Below, in pieces: positions 50,539 to 58,416 of a stretch of 64,000 nt of DNA; positions within the stretch are counted from its first letter, which is position 1, and every line of letters begins with the position of its first letter. Below the pieces are notes generated by a model. The model searched no databases and was not told the origin of the DNA. It saw nothing but the letters and a program-made list of their open reading frames with translations. The stretch is from CAXBGS01 sp963975425 (GTDB lineage Bacteria; Planctomycetota; Planctomycetia; Pirellulales; Pirellulaceae): the NCBI GenBank assembly GCA_963975425.1, contig CAXBGS010000007.1, positions 248,001 through 312,000 of the forward strand. Reading direction: 5' to 3'. The position numbers and the translations under genes are program-made.

Positions 50539-51555
50539 TCACTCTAATGAAACAACCTCACGTCCGCCACGCGTACCTAAAGCTCGCCAAATTGTTCGGT
50601 CGATCGACTCGGTCACGAAACGGACGGAGCCATCGACCAAACTGGTTTGCACACCGCCGGGGTGAAAACTCCGCGATGTCACCGCCGCATACGTGGGATC
50701 GGTGACTGTCTTTCCTTCGCGTGATGAATTGAAATCGACGTCGTATTCCGCGCCGCCGGATGTGTAAAGCAACTTGGTATTCGGCACGAACGTGGTCGTG
50801 AAGCCACTTTGATGGATGCGAGAATCAATCCATTCGGTATGTCCCGAATTCATCTTAAAATTCCCGCCAAAGGCGACGACCGCTTCGGGCAAGCTGGGCG
50901 TTGACACTCCCAGTCCTCCAGGTGTCAGGCCATCACGTAAATAAGGATTGAACGCCTTGACCTCCGCAAACGCCAGCGTATTGCTGGTGCCATCGAGTAC
51001 ATCGCGAAAGCCTGTCTTGGAGTTGGGATAGACGAGCCCCGTCCCTGTTTTTCGACTCACCGGATCGTAAATGAACCATTCGCCCATGTTGATGACGTAG
51101 TTCATTGGGTAATAGGCAAAATCAGGGTCAGCCGTGGAAGGACTGGGCCGCGATTGGTCGTTGATTTCACTGGGACAAAGGTAGGTGGGGACACGGACAC
51201 GTGCGACTTCGCCTTGGGAATCGTAGGGAACGGTCCAATTGATCAGATCGGTCAGCCCGGACTGCTCCAAGTAAGGCAGAATCCGAGCCTGGAAAGACCA
51301 AGAATTGCTCGGCTGGTCGGTGCGATACAGGCCAGCGGAAGGGAACTGATTGAAACTGCCGTGATAATTGTGCATGGCCAAAGTGACCTGCTTCATGTTG
51401 TTCGAGCAACTCATCCTGCGAGCCGCTTCCCTGGCCGCCTGCACTGCCGGAAGCAGCAGTCCGACCAGAATGCCGATGATGGCGATGACGACGAGGAGTT
51501 CAACGAGGGTAAAGCCGCAGCGGCGGCACAAAGCTTTGCGGTTTTTGATGGGCAT
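50539..51555 (-). CDS. DUF1559 pseudopilin-like protein
   Basis: 338 residues. N-terminal type IV prepilin signal: basic MPIKNRKALCRRCG, cleavage before FTLVELLVVIAIIGILVGLL, then AVQAAREAARRMSCSNNMKQ. The C-terminal part has the H-x9-DG motif (FHPGGVQTSLVDGSVRF). Large families of such proteins mark Planctomycetes. Exported by a type II/IV pilus-like machine; exact role unknown. A Fur-box-like dyad lies 116 bp before the start, so iron may control it. Confidence 0.92.
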   Translation of the reverse strand: MPIKNRKALCRRCGFTLVELLVVIAIIGILVGLLLPAVQAAREAARRMSCSNNMKQVTLAMHNYHGSFNQFPSAGLYRTDQPSNSWSFQARILPYLEQSGLTDLINWTVPYDSQGEVARVRVPTYLCPSEINDQSRPSPSTADPDFAYYPMNYVINMGEWFIYDPVSRKTGTGLVYPNSKTGFRDVLDGTSNTLAFAEVKAFNPYLRDGLTPGGLGVSTPSLPEAVVAFGGNFKMNSGHTEWIDSRIHQSGFTTTFVPNTKLLYTSGGAEYDVDFNSSREGKTVTDPTYAAVTSRSFHPGGVQTSLVDGSVRFVTESIDRTIWRALGTRGGREVVSLE

Positions 51556-52029
51556 TGGTAACCTGCAAGTAGCGAGAAAACACGGGCCTTTGGGCCATTC
51601 GCGCTTTGCTTGCTAGGTCAGAATCGCCCCAAACGAGGCATCCCCATGGCTGGCTACAACACCGAATGCTGTTGAGAATCAATCTCAACAAGACAAAGCC
51701 TAGCTGTTTTGCTCCATTGGTCAACCGCAACCGCGGAGCTTTCTCAAAAAACCCGATGATCTGGGGCGGCCGGGGTGGGCGGGAACAATTCCGCTTTTTC
51801 GCCCGGCGAATCGCACTCGATTGGCCCCCGTCTTGTAGACTTCGCTGCTTGGCGATACCAATTTCCGGTGACAAACGATTGGGTCCGGAGGATCGGGTCT
51901 ATTTTTCCAGCCGGCGGGTTCGTGCAATTGGGTCTGACCAGTTAGGCGGTACAGGATTCGCCTCAAAATGATCCCGACCGACCAATCATGCAGGCACGCT
52001 GAGTCTTAACGGAACGCTAGCAGTAACCA
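51556..52029. promoter_or_regulatory. Divergent intergenic region with Fur-box-like dyad
   Basis: The 474 bp between the pseudopilin (minus) and the epimerase (plus) contains GTTGAGA-ATCAA-TCTCAAC at 51671-51689, a perfect 7-5-7 dyad. Its core TGAGAATCAATCTCA differs in one position from the 7-1-7 Fur-type TGAGAATGATTCTCA pattern apart from the centre. The rest shows no gene I can support. Confidence 0.4.
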
Positions 52030-52719
52030 GTGCTTTTGGATTCACACAATTTGTCAAAGCACCCTATCCAACTCGCTCCGTCCATTCTAGCCGCTGATTT
52101 GACGTGTTTGGCAGAGCAAGTCCGCCAAGCGGAAGCGGCGGGCGTGGACCGGTTTCATGTCGATGTCATGGACGGACACTTTGTACCGAGTTTCGGGTTC
52201 AATCCGAAAATCGTCGATGCGGTTCGTAGATCAACATCACTGCCGATCGACGTGCATCTGATGATCGAGCGACCCGATCCTTTGATCGAGCCTTTCGTAG
52301 ATGCCGGAGCCACCAGCGTGTTGGTACATGTTGAAGGCAACGCTCATTTGCATCGCACCGTGGAATTGATTCGGTCGCTCGGTTCCCAAGTCGGTGTGGC
52401 GATCAATCCCGCCACGTCCGTTGAAGCCGTGAGTGAGATATTGCCGTTGCTTGACCTCGTGTTGGTCATGACCGTCAACCCTGGCTTTGGCGGTCAATCG
52501 TTCATTGAAACGCCGTTGTCAAAAGTTCGTGAGCTTCGGCGGCGGATTGATTCATTCGCGTCTTCTTGTGGCCTGATGGTCGATGGCGGGATCACTCCCA
52601 AAACTGGGAAACAGGCCGTCGAAGCGGGCGCTGACATCTTGGTTGCCGGCACTGCAATCTATGATGCAGGGGATTCCATCTCCGCTGCAATTGCTAGATT
52701 TCGCTCAAGTGTCCGGTAG
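52030..52719 (+). CDS. rpe: Ribulose-phosphate 3-epimerase
   Basis: 229 residues from a GTG start. TIM-barrel enzyme with IQLAPSILAADLTCLAEQV, FHVDVMDGHFVPSFGFNP, IDVHLMIERPDPLIEPF, LVLVMTVNPGFGGQSFIE and LMVDGGITPKTGKQAVEAGA: all metal- and phosphate-binding signatures (the catalytic Asp pair in DVMDGHF and VDGGI) are intact. Interconverts ribulose 5-phosphate and xylulose 5-phosphate in the pentose phosphate pathway. It stands alone among metal genes. Confidence 0.93.
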   Translation: MLLDSHNLSKHPIQLAPSILAADLTCLAEQVRQAEAAGVDRFHVDVMDGHFVPSFGFNPKIVDAVRRSTSLPIDVHLMIERPDPLIEPFVDAGATSVLVHVEGNAHLHRTVELIRSLGSQVGVAINPATSVEAVSEILPLLDLVLVMTVNPGFGGQSFIETPLSKVRELRRRIDSFASSCGLMVDGGITPKTGKQAVEAGADILVAGTAIYDAGDSISAAIARFRSSVR

Positions 52720-52795
52720 CGAAAGCCTTGGCGGCTTTCGCCACTGAGGAAACCGATCGCCGGTGGCGGCTCGCGTTACCGCAAGCCGCTCGATT
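52717..52795. repeat. Degenerate REP-like element behind rpe
   Basis: GGTAGCGAAAGCCTTGGCGG-CTTTCG and GGTGGCGGCTCGCGTTACCG resemble the GTAGCGGAA family but are diverged. It starts within the rpe stop codon and may act as a transcript end. Confidence 0.5.
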
Positions 52796-52815
52796 GGGCC
52801 GTTGATGGACGACGA

Positions 52816-53505
52816 CTAATGGTCGTGGTCGTCTTCGTGGCGAGCCTCGAAGCCGTTTTGTTTTAGCCAGCCCATCAATTGGTCAGCAGTCTTGTGATCG
52901 GCAACGTGAACGTCACGCCAAGTCGGGGCACGAAACGCGATGTCGGAGTGTCCGTCGTGCGAGTCCACGCGAACTTCCGCGCCCACTTTTTTCAGCGTGT
53001 CGATCATCTGTTTTTCGTTGGCGGAGCCATCACCGTGCATGCGTTTCCATTTCACCATCCGAAACTCCACGACCTCGGGACCCTTGGCGTAGGCAGGATC
53101 GGGGTGAGCGTGTGACACATCGAAGCCAGACTTCGATAGCCAACCCGCCCATTGCTCGGCCATCTTGTGGTCCTTGACTGCCATCTCTTTCCACTGAGCG
53201 ATCCGGTAGGTCACATCGGTGTGACCGTCATGGCTGTCCTGTTTGACTTCGCAGCCAAGCTTTTTGACGGTCGCGGCATGCTGAGCCGCTTTGTTGGCGT
53301 CGTCAAAGTGCATCGACTTCCACTCGGGCAAATAGAACGCCAGCGTTTCACCACCGTGCGAATGATCGCCATGGTCGTGCCCGTCATGATCATGTCCGGC
53401 GTGGTCGTGGCCTTCATGTCCCGCCTCTTGGGCCGAGAGCGATCCGCCAGCCAACGAGATCGCAGCACAAACGGCCATGGCAAACATCATTTTTGAAACT
53501 TTCAT
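52816..53505 (-). CDS. Secreted two-copy W/H-domain protein, His-rich
   Basis: No known family recognised. 229 residues from ATG 53505 (AAGGA seven bases before). Signal peptide to about residue 26, then GHEGHDHAGHDHDGHDHGDH, then two copies of the 75-residue unit found once at 36897-37241. Copy 1 has LPEWKSMHF, TVKKLGCEVKQDSHDGHTDV, YRIAQWKEM, HKMAEQWAGWLSKSGF; copy 2 has MVKWKRMHG, TLKKVGAEVRVDSHDGHSDI, FRAPTWRDV, HKTADQLMGWLKQNGF. It ends HEDDHDH. Last gene behind the ABC exporter cassette, separated by a REP-rich gap. Confidence 0.78.
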   Translation of the reverse strand: MKVSKMMFAMAVCAAISLAGGSLSAQEAGHEGHDHAGHDHDGHDHGDHSHGGETLAFYLPEWKSMHFDDANKAAQHAATVKKLGCEVKQDSHDGHTDVTYRIAQWKEMAVKDHKMAEQWAGWLSKSGFDVSHAHPDPAYAKGPEVVEFRMVKWKRMHGDGSANEKQMIDTLKKVGAEVRVDSHDGHSDIAFRAPTWRDVHVADHKTADQLMGWLKQNGFEARHEDDHDH

Positions 53506-53562
53506 CTTCATGTCCTTCAAGTTTTGATTGGGTAGTTAAATTTCTAGCATTGGTCCAAAACC

Positions 53563-53751
53563 GTAGCGGAAGCCGCCAAGGATTTCGGATCGTTGGATGA
53601 CAGCCGCCATTCGTTCCGAATGCCGGTGCCACTTCCTAAGATGTTCAGCCGATTGTCAAAACGGCTGAGACGGGGATTTGTCGAAACTCTTGGCGAGTTC
53701 CGCTACGCCCATGTGACCTGCCGAAACTCGTGGCGAGTTCCGTTACGCTAT
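53563..53751. repeat. Cluster of REP-like elements
   Basis: GTAGCGGAAGCCGCCAAGGA at 53563, CGAAACTCTTGGCGAGTTCC near 53686 and CGAAACTCGTGGCGAGTTCC near 53722 are units of the same palindrome family, so at least one full element plus an extra half copy is present between 53506 and 53779. Confidence 0.75.
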
Positions 53752-53779
53752 GTATGCCGCAGATATCCTCGGACGATGC

Positions 53780-54199
53780 CTAGATTTGCCAGGATTGCAG
53801 CAAAGCGCAGCGAGCACCGGCGGTCACACACCAAGCGGCTTCCGCCGATAAGGAATGCACTGCCGACGTGTAGAGATGCGGGACCAGTCGCTTGGCCGGT
53901 CCGCATGTCAAGATGGCGATTGGCTGGAGATCAAAATGCGGTGAAGCGATTCTGGCGTCGACATAGACACAGCGGCCTTCGTCGCACGGCTGCGAGTGAT
54001 CGTTGGCAGGCACGCTCTCTTGATGAGCGGCTTCATCGTGCTCGGCGGAATGTTCCCCGTCTTGGACCAATGAAGCATGGCAATCCATCGACTCGTGCCC
54101 GCAATTCCCCATCGCGTGCTCATGATGCAAACAACATCCCGCCAACGCATGCACGTTGAAAGCCAGCAGTGTTAGCAAATGGATGAGGGTTGACAGCAA
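53780..54199 (-). CDS. Secreted Cys/His-rich protein (tail family, GC-x-LHH type)
   Basis: No known domain recognised. 139 residues from a TTG start at 54199. Signal peptide with LAGC then CLHHEHAMGNCGHESMDCH; an acidic/His linker; CDEGRCVYVDARI; a Cys-poor part of about 55 residues; and the end ARCALLQSWQI. Opening and tail match 42651-43166. It lies 82 bp behind the ABC permease gene, the same direction, so it is probably part of the exporter operon. The TTG start is uncertain. Confidence 0.68.
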   Translation of the reverse strand: MLSTLIHLLTLLAFNVHALAGCCLHHEHAMGNCGHESMDCHASLVQDGEHSAEHDEAAHQESVPANDHSQPCDEGRCVYVDARIASPHFDLQPIAILTCGPAKRLVPHLYTSAVHSLSAEAAWCVTAGARCALLQSWQI

Positions 54200-54281
54200 A
54201 GTTTGCTTCTCAAGAAATGTTGGTTGGCGGGCTTGACAGCGAAGCGATTATCGGCGCCGGTGCGATGCGAGTCAATGCCCA

Positions 54282-55415
54282 TTAGGCTTGCCGTAGCGCG
54301 TTGACGATGGGGACGGTGCCCGCCTGGATCGCGGGTGCTAGCCCCGCTGCAATGCCAACAGCCAGCGACACCAAGGCACCTGTGACGGCTAATCCGATGG
54401 ACGGTCGAAAGGCGATGGTCGCTCCCTCTGCTCCGATCGCGAAACCACCAATGGCCAATGCTGTCATTGCCAGTGCGGTCCCCGCGATACCGCCGACAAG
54501 ACACAGGATCGTGCTCTCGGTCAGCACCAGTCGCATGGCCCGCAACGGTCGCACGCCAATGGTTTGCAAAACCGCGTATTCTTTGATTCGATCTTGGACA
54601 CTCATGACCGTGGTGGTTGCAACGAGCGACAAAACTAACCCGACACACGCATAACCCAACCAGTGTGCGAAACCGATCAAGTCGACGAGATCCGAAAGCG
54701 TGCTGGCTTGAAAGGCACCTTTGCGACGCGTTTTGGTCGCGACGCTGCCGGCGCGTAGCTTGGCGTCAATTACACTGGCAACGCGGTCCGGGTCGGCGTC
54801 GTCGGTCAACAACACTTCGTGCTGCGTGACCAATCCAGCGGCGTCGAGACCGCGTGTGTATTGTAGGAAAGCGAGACTCGTATAGATCAAGTTTTCTTCC
54901 GATGGCACGGTCGACTGGAATACTCCCGCAACCTTGACGGAGATATCACCGATCGAGAACTGGTCTCCCGTCTTCAGCCCTCGCCGCTGAGCAACATTAC
55001 GACCGACAATGGCCGCGTCCCGTTGCGTTGAAAATGATTGCCAATCCCCTGCTGTTAACGTCAACGGACGCGTCGATTGAATTTGCTGCGGGTCGGCTCC
55101 GTTGAAGACCACAATATCCAAGCTCGCACGGCAATTATTGGTCCACACCTGAATCGGCATCACATCACGAACACCGGGAATCTCCTTGATTTTGCGCGAG
55201 TAGTCTTCCGGTAATCGGCTGGTTGTCGGGCAAAAGCGGTTCTCTTGAAAAACGATCAAACTGCGATCTGCATCGGAACCGGTTGTCAGTCGCTGCAAAC
55301 CTTCCTGCACCGAACCAACGAAACAGAAAACAAACATCGCCACCGCCGCGCCGGTGACGGTGAGTAAGGTTCGAGTGCGATGTCGCCAGAGAGTTTTAAG
55401 GACGTAGGTGAACAT
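54282..55415 (-). CDS. FtsX/MacB-type ABC transporter permease
   Basis: 377 residues. First helix in TYVLKTLWRHRTRTLLTVTG; a periplasmic MacB-PCD-like domain (GVRDVMPIQVWTNNCRAS, AAIVGRNVAQRRGLKTGDQF); three C-terminal helices: ACVGLVLSLVATTTVMSVQD, TESTILCLVGGIAGTALAMT, AVTGALVSLAVGIAAGLAPA. Typical of the FtsX superfamily that transmits ATPase motion to a periplasmic partner. A repeat element lies between it and the ATPase gene. Works with 55487-56248. Confidence 0.87.
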   Translation of the reverse strand: MFTYVLKTLWRHRTRTLLTVTGAAVAMFVFCFVGSVQEGLQRLTTGSDADRSLIVFQENRFCPTTSRLPEDYSRKIKEIPGVRDVMPIQVWTNNCRASLDIVVFNGADPQQIQSTRPLTLTAGDWQSFSTQRDAAIVGRNVAQRRGLKTGDQFSIGDISVKVAGVFQSTVPSEENLIYTSLAFLQYTRGLDAAGLVTQHEVLLTDDADPDRVASVIDAKLRAGSVATKTRRKGAFQASTLSDLVDLIGFAHWLGYACVGLVLSLVATTTVMSVQDRIKEYAVLQTIGVRPLRAMRLVLTESTILCLVGGIAGTALAMTALAIGGFAIGAEGATIAFRPSIGLAVTGALVSLAVGIAAGLAPAIQAGTVPIVNALRQA

Positions 55416-55419
55416 TGGA

Positions 55420-55580
55420 GATTGCCGATTGATGATTGCCGAATGGAGAATGGAGAATGGAGAATGCCGAAATGGAGAATGGAGGGTCAGCCAAATTTCT
55501 TGATGGCTACTGAATCTTCTCCACTCCCGGCTCCCACCTCCCTCTCTCCCAGACTCCCGCTCTCCTTGTCTCCCCCTCTT
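55420..55580. repeat. Heptamer-type repeat between and into ABC genes
   Basis: GAATGGAGAATGGAGAAT units (55440-55485) are followed by CTCCCGGCTCCCACCTCCC units (55518-55575). The second half lies in the ATPase gene and encodes its odd C-terminal tail. Confidence 0.72.
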
Positions 55581-56248
55581 TCTAAAAACTTCCCGCGATC
55601 GAGCATCAACTGCCGCGAAGCGATGCTCGCGGCATCGCTATCGTGAGTAACCATCAGCAGCGTGATATCGAGTTCCTTGTTGAGTCGTTGCAGCAGAACC
55701 TGAACTTGCTCGCTGGTTTCGGTGTCCAAACTGCCCGTTGGCTCATCGGCGACAACGACCTTTGGATGAGCCACAATCGCCCTGGCGATGCCGACTCGTT
55801 GCTCTTGCCCACCGGACAATTGCCGCGGATAGTGATCGGCACGGTCGCTCAGCCCCACCGCCTCCAACGCCAACTCAACACGCTGCCGCCGCTGAGTTGA
55901 CGAAAGCTTCAGGAGCAACGTCGGCAATTCAACGTTCTCATAGGCGGTCAGAACAGGAATCAAATTATGCGTTTGAAAAATATAGCCGAGGTTCGCGGCC
56001 CGCCAATCGGCCAGTTTGCTGCGTGACAGTTTCGTCACTTCCGTTCCATCGACCGTGATGGTTCCTGAATCCGGGCGGTCGATGCCACTGACCAAGTTCA
56101 GAAGCGTGCTCTTTCCCGTTCCGCTTGGCCCCATCAGCGACACAAAGTCGCCCGCGTCAATATCCAGGTCGATATCGTCCAGCGGAGTGATGGTTTCGTC
56201 ACCTTTACGGAAACTCTTGCTAACGCCACGCAGTTCTACTAAAGCCAT
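55487..56248 (-). CDS. LolD/MacB-type ABC transporter ATPase
   Basis: 253 residues. Walker A GPSGTGKST, signature LSGGQEQRVGIARAI, Walker B VVVADEPTGSLD, H-loop VTHD. The last 35 residues (RGGDKESGSLGEREVGAGSG and on) have no place in the family and are encoded by heptamer repeat DNA, an apparent read-through into a repeat element. It abuts the membrane-fusion gene (no gap). Drives export with the two permeases. Confidence 0.9.
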   Translation of the reverse strand: MALVELRGVSKSFRKGDETITPLDDIDLDIDAGDFVSLMGPSGTGKSTLLNLVSGIDRPDSGTITVDGTEVTKLSRSKLADWRAANLGYIFQTHNLIPVLTAYENVELPTLLLKLSSTQRRQRVELALEAVGLSDRADHYPRQLSGGQEQRVGIARAIVAHPKVVVADEPTGSLDTETSEQVQVLLQRLNKELDITLLMVTHDSDAASIASRQLMLDRGKFLERGGDKESGSLGEREVGAGSGEDSVAIKKFG

Positions 56249-57808
56249 CTAATTTACTCCCATTGTTTGGTCGTCGCCGGTCACCTTGACCGGACTGTTT
56301 TCCGTTAATCCATCCATGCCGATTGCGACTAATTTGTCGGTAACCTTCAAACCCGACTTCACTTCCACCAATCCGCCCGCACTGGATGAACCCGCTTCAA
56401 TGGTTCGCCGTTGGGCTCTTTCATCCGCGTCGACAACCCAGACGAATGCACCGCTGTCTCCCGACTGAATCAGTTGTTCCGGTGCGAACATTCGCTCCGT
56501 TTCCGTCGCCTCGCTTTTGGTGTTCGCAACGATGGGAGCCAAAAATGTTGCAGTGACCAGCATTTCAGGGCTAACCGTTGGCGGAGGGTCAAGCAATTCG
56601 ACCTTGACTTCCAAAGTATTCTTTTGAATGTTCGCCGAACTGGTCGATTGAAGGACGCGGCCTTGGATCGGCGTCTTTGAAGAAGCCGTTTCGATTTCCA
56701 CTGGCTGGCCCGGCGTGACCATCGGCACATCTTCCAATCGCACGTCCGCACGGACTTGCAAACGCTCGGGATCGTACATTTCGATCACCGTGTTCGAGCT
56801 TTGCCCGGCGGTCGTTTCCATTCCCATCACACGCGTTCCCGGTGCGGCGACGAGCTTCAAGACTCGCCCGTCCATCGGCGCGCGGACAATGTTGCGATCC
56901 AACGCCAATTCGGATTGCCGCACCCGCAGCTTGGCCTCGTCTCGGAGTGCCTTGGCCGACTGCACCTTCGCTTCCGCTTCCTGAAGCTGGCGGTTTTCCT
57001 CGATCAGCAAGTTTCGTTGTCGCTGCAACGCGTCGACCTTCTTCTGTAGCGTGTCTACCTCGGATTGCAGATTCGGTTGTCGCTTGTGTAGTTCTTGCAG
57101 ATTCGCGTGAGCCGTCGCATGTTCACTTTCGGCCTGTCGCACGATTCGTGAAGCGATCGCATCCTTGGCCTCGCGTTTCCCCTCCATGCTGCTGTGCGCG
57201 TACTTCACCTCCGCTTCGGCGGCTTGGATCAAGAACGGTAGTTTTTCCAGCTCCGTTTTCGACTTGGCCAGCGTGCTTTGGGCATCGGCCAGTGGTACCT
57301 CCAGATGAACAGGATTCTCGATCCGCACCCTCGCCGCATCGCGTTCGGCAATCGCGCGATTCAGCTCTCCCTCGCGAATCTCCAGTGAATTTTTCGCTTG
57401 CTCGACGTCCAGTTCGGCATCAATCGCAATCAACTTTGCGATCGGTTGGTCTTTCTTGACGCGTTGCCCCTCGACCACCAACAGCTCGTCAATCACACCG
57501 GGGGCCAACGCCGCGACACGAATCGCTGTCGGTCGCGGCTCGATCCAACCCGGTGATTGAAACAGTGTGGTGCCTGCCTGTTGGACCTCCGCTCGCTTCA
57601 CGATCACCGGCACGACCGTCACGCTGGGTTGTGGCATCAACTGACGCCCAGCCGCCGCGACAAGTAGTCCTAGAAAGCCGAGCAGGATCGCTAACGGGAG
57701 TACGTACCGCGAAACCCAAGGCTTTCGCCGGGGCTTCTCCGCCCGCGAGGATTCACTCGCCGGCGAGCGGTCGAGCGCCAATTGACTGAGGTCCAAAGGA
57801 CGGTTCAT
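56249..57808 (-). CDS. HlyD/MacA-type membrane-fusion protein
   Basis: 519 residues: membrane helix VSRYVLPLAILLGFLGLLVA, lipoyl half ALAPGVIDELLVVEGQRVKK, a long coiled coil of about 150 residues (EVDTLQKKVDALQRQRNLLI), second half NIVRAPMDGRVLKLVAAPGT, beta-barrel part RLEDVPMVTPGQPVEIETAS. It connects the ABC pump to an outer-membrane channel, which is not encoded in the cassette. Immediately upstream of the ATPase gene and two bases behind the lipoprotein gene. Confidence 0.88.
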   Translation of the reverse strand: MNRPLDLSQLALDRSPASESSRAEKPRRKPWVSRYVLPLAILLGFLGLLVAAAGRQLMPQPSVTVVPVIVKRAEVQQAGTTLFQSPGWIEPRPTAIRVAALAPGVIDELLVVEGQRVKKDQPIAKLIAIDAELDVEQAKNSLEIREGELNRAIAERDAARVRIENPVHLEVPLADAQSTLAKSKTELEKLPFLIQAAEAEVKYAHSSMEGKREAKDAIASRIVRQAESEHATAHANLQELHKRQPNLQSEVDTLQKKVDALQRQRNLLIEENRQLQEAEAKVQSAKALRDEAKLRVRQSELALDRNIVRAPMDGRVLKLVAAPGTRVMGMETTAGQSSNTVIEMYDPERLQVRADVRLEDVPMVTPGQPVEIETASSKTPIQGRVLQSTSSANIQKNTLEVKVELLDPPPTVSPEMLVTATFLAPIVANTKSEATETERMFAPEQLIQSGDSGAFVWVVDADERAQRRTIEAGSSSAGGLVEVKSGLKVTDKLVAIGMDGLTENSPVKVTGDDQTMGVN

Positions 57809-57810
57809 CG

Positions 57811-58341
57811 TTAGTCCTTCCTCACGAAGATTTTATTGGCAGCGATAGTCAAATTGCCTTGATCGTCACGTTTGGCCGTGCCTTTGACGACGACGGTCGA
57901 CAATTCCTTGACTTCCAAAAAGTCGCGAGCGTCTTGACTCACCGGCTTGCCCGCATCGTCGACGATCTTGACGGTGGCAATGTTCTCCTTCACGGCGTCC
58001 GTCTCGCAGCAGTAGTCCCACGGCGTCGGGCAGCCTTCGTCAGGAGCACAATACGGAACCTTGGCATCAACGATGGTGAATGCTGCCAAGCCTTTGACAA
58101 ACGGCTCGCTCGATCCGCCGATCAAACCGACCAAGGTGATTTCCTTGCCGTCTTCGGCTTTCTGACGAGCTTCGCCAACCGGGACCGCACCTGCCGGTTC
58201 CGTCTCGGCCTCGTATTGCGTCTTACCCGACTCCAAGTCGTACCGGTTGTGACTTGGCCCATCCGCAACCGTAGCACCGTCTTTGCATCCAATCACCGTA
58301 ATCGACAATCCTACAACAGCCAACGACATCAAAATTTTCAT
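57811..58341 (-). CDS. Lipoprotein with Cys-rich OB-like domain
   Basis: 176 residues from the ATG at 58341 (GGAGAAG upstream). Lipobox VIGC (Cys19). A beta-rich domain starts at EARQKAEDGKEITLVGLIGG and holds VPYCAPDEGCPTPWDYCCET, then VKELSTVVVKGTAKRDDQGN. The C-x5-C-P-T-P-W-D-Y-C-C stretch could bind metal or form disulfides. Exact family not recognised; the fold looks OB-like by strand pattern only. It lies between the first permease and the membrane-fusion gene, so it probably aids the exporter. Confidence 0.7.
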   Translation of the reverse strand: MKILMSLAVVGLSITVIGCKDGATVADGPSHNRYDLESGKTQYEAETEPAGAVPVGEARQKAEDGKEITLVGLIGGSSEPFVKGLAAFTIVDAKVPYCAPDEGCPTPWDYCCETDAVKENIATVKIVDDAGKPVSQDARDFLEVKELSTVVVKGTAKRDDQGNLTIAANKIFVRKD

Positions 58342-58374
58342 CTCAAACTTCTCCAAAGAGGGTTTCTGTAAACA

Positions 58375-58416
58375 AATCTGCAATCAACAATCTGCAATCA
58401 AAAATCTCCAATCGTT
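58375..58416. repeat. Heptamer-type intergenic repeat element
   Basis: TCTGCAATCAACAATCTGCAA and AAAATCTCCAATC are tandem words between the lipoprotein and the first permease; same GATTGCA family as the element between czcB and czcA. Confidence 0.7.
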
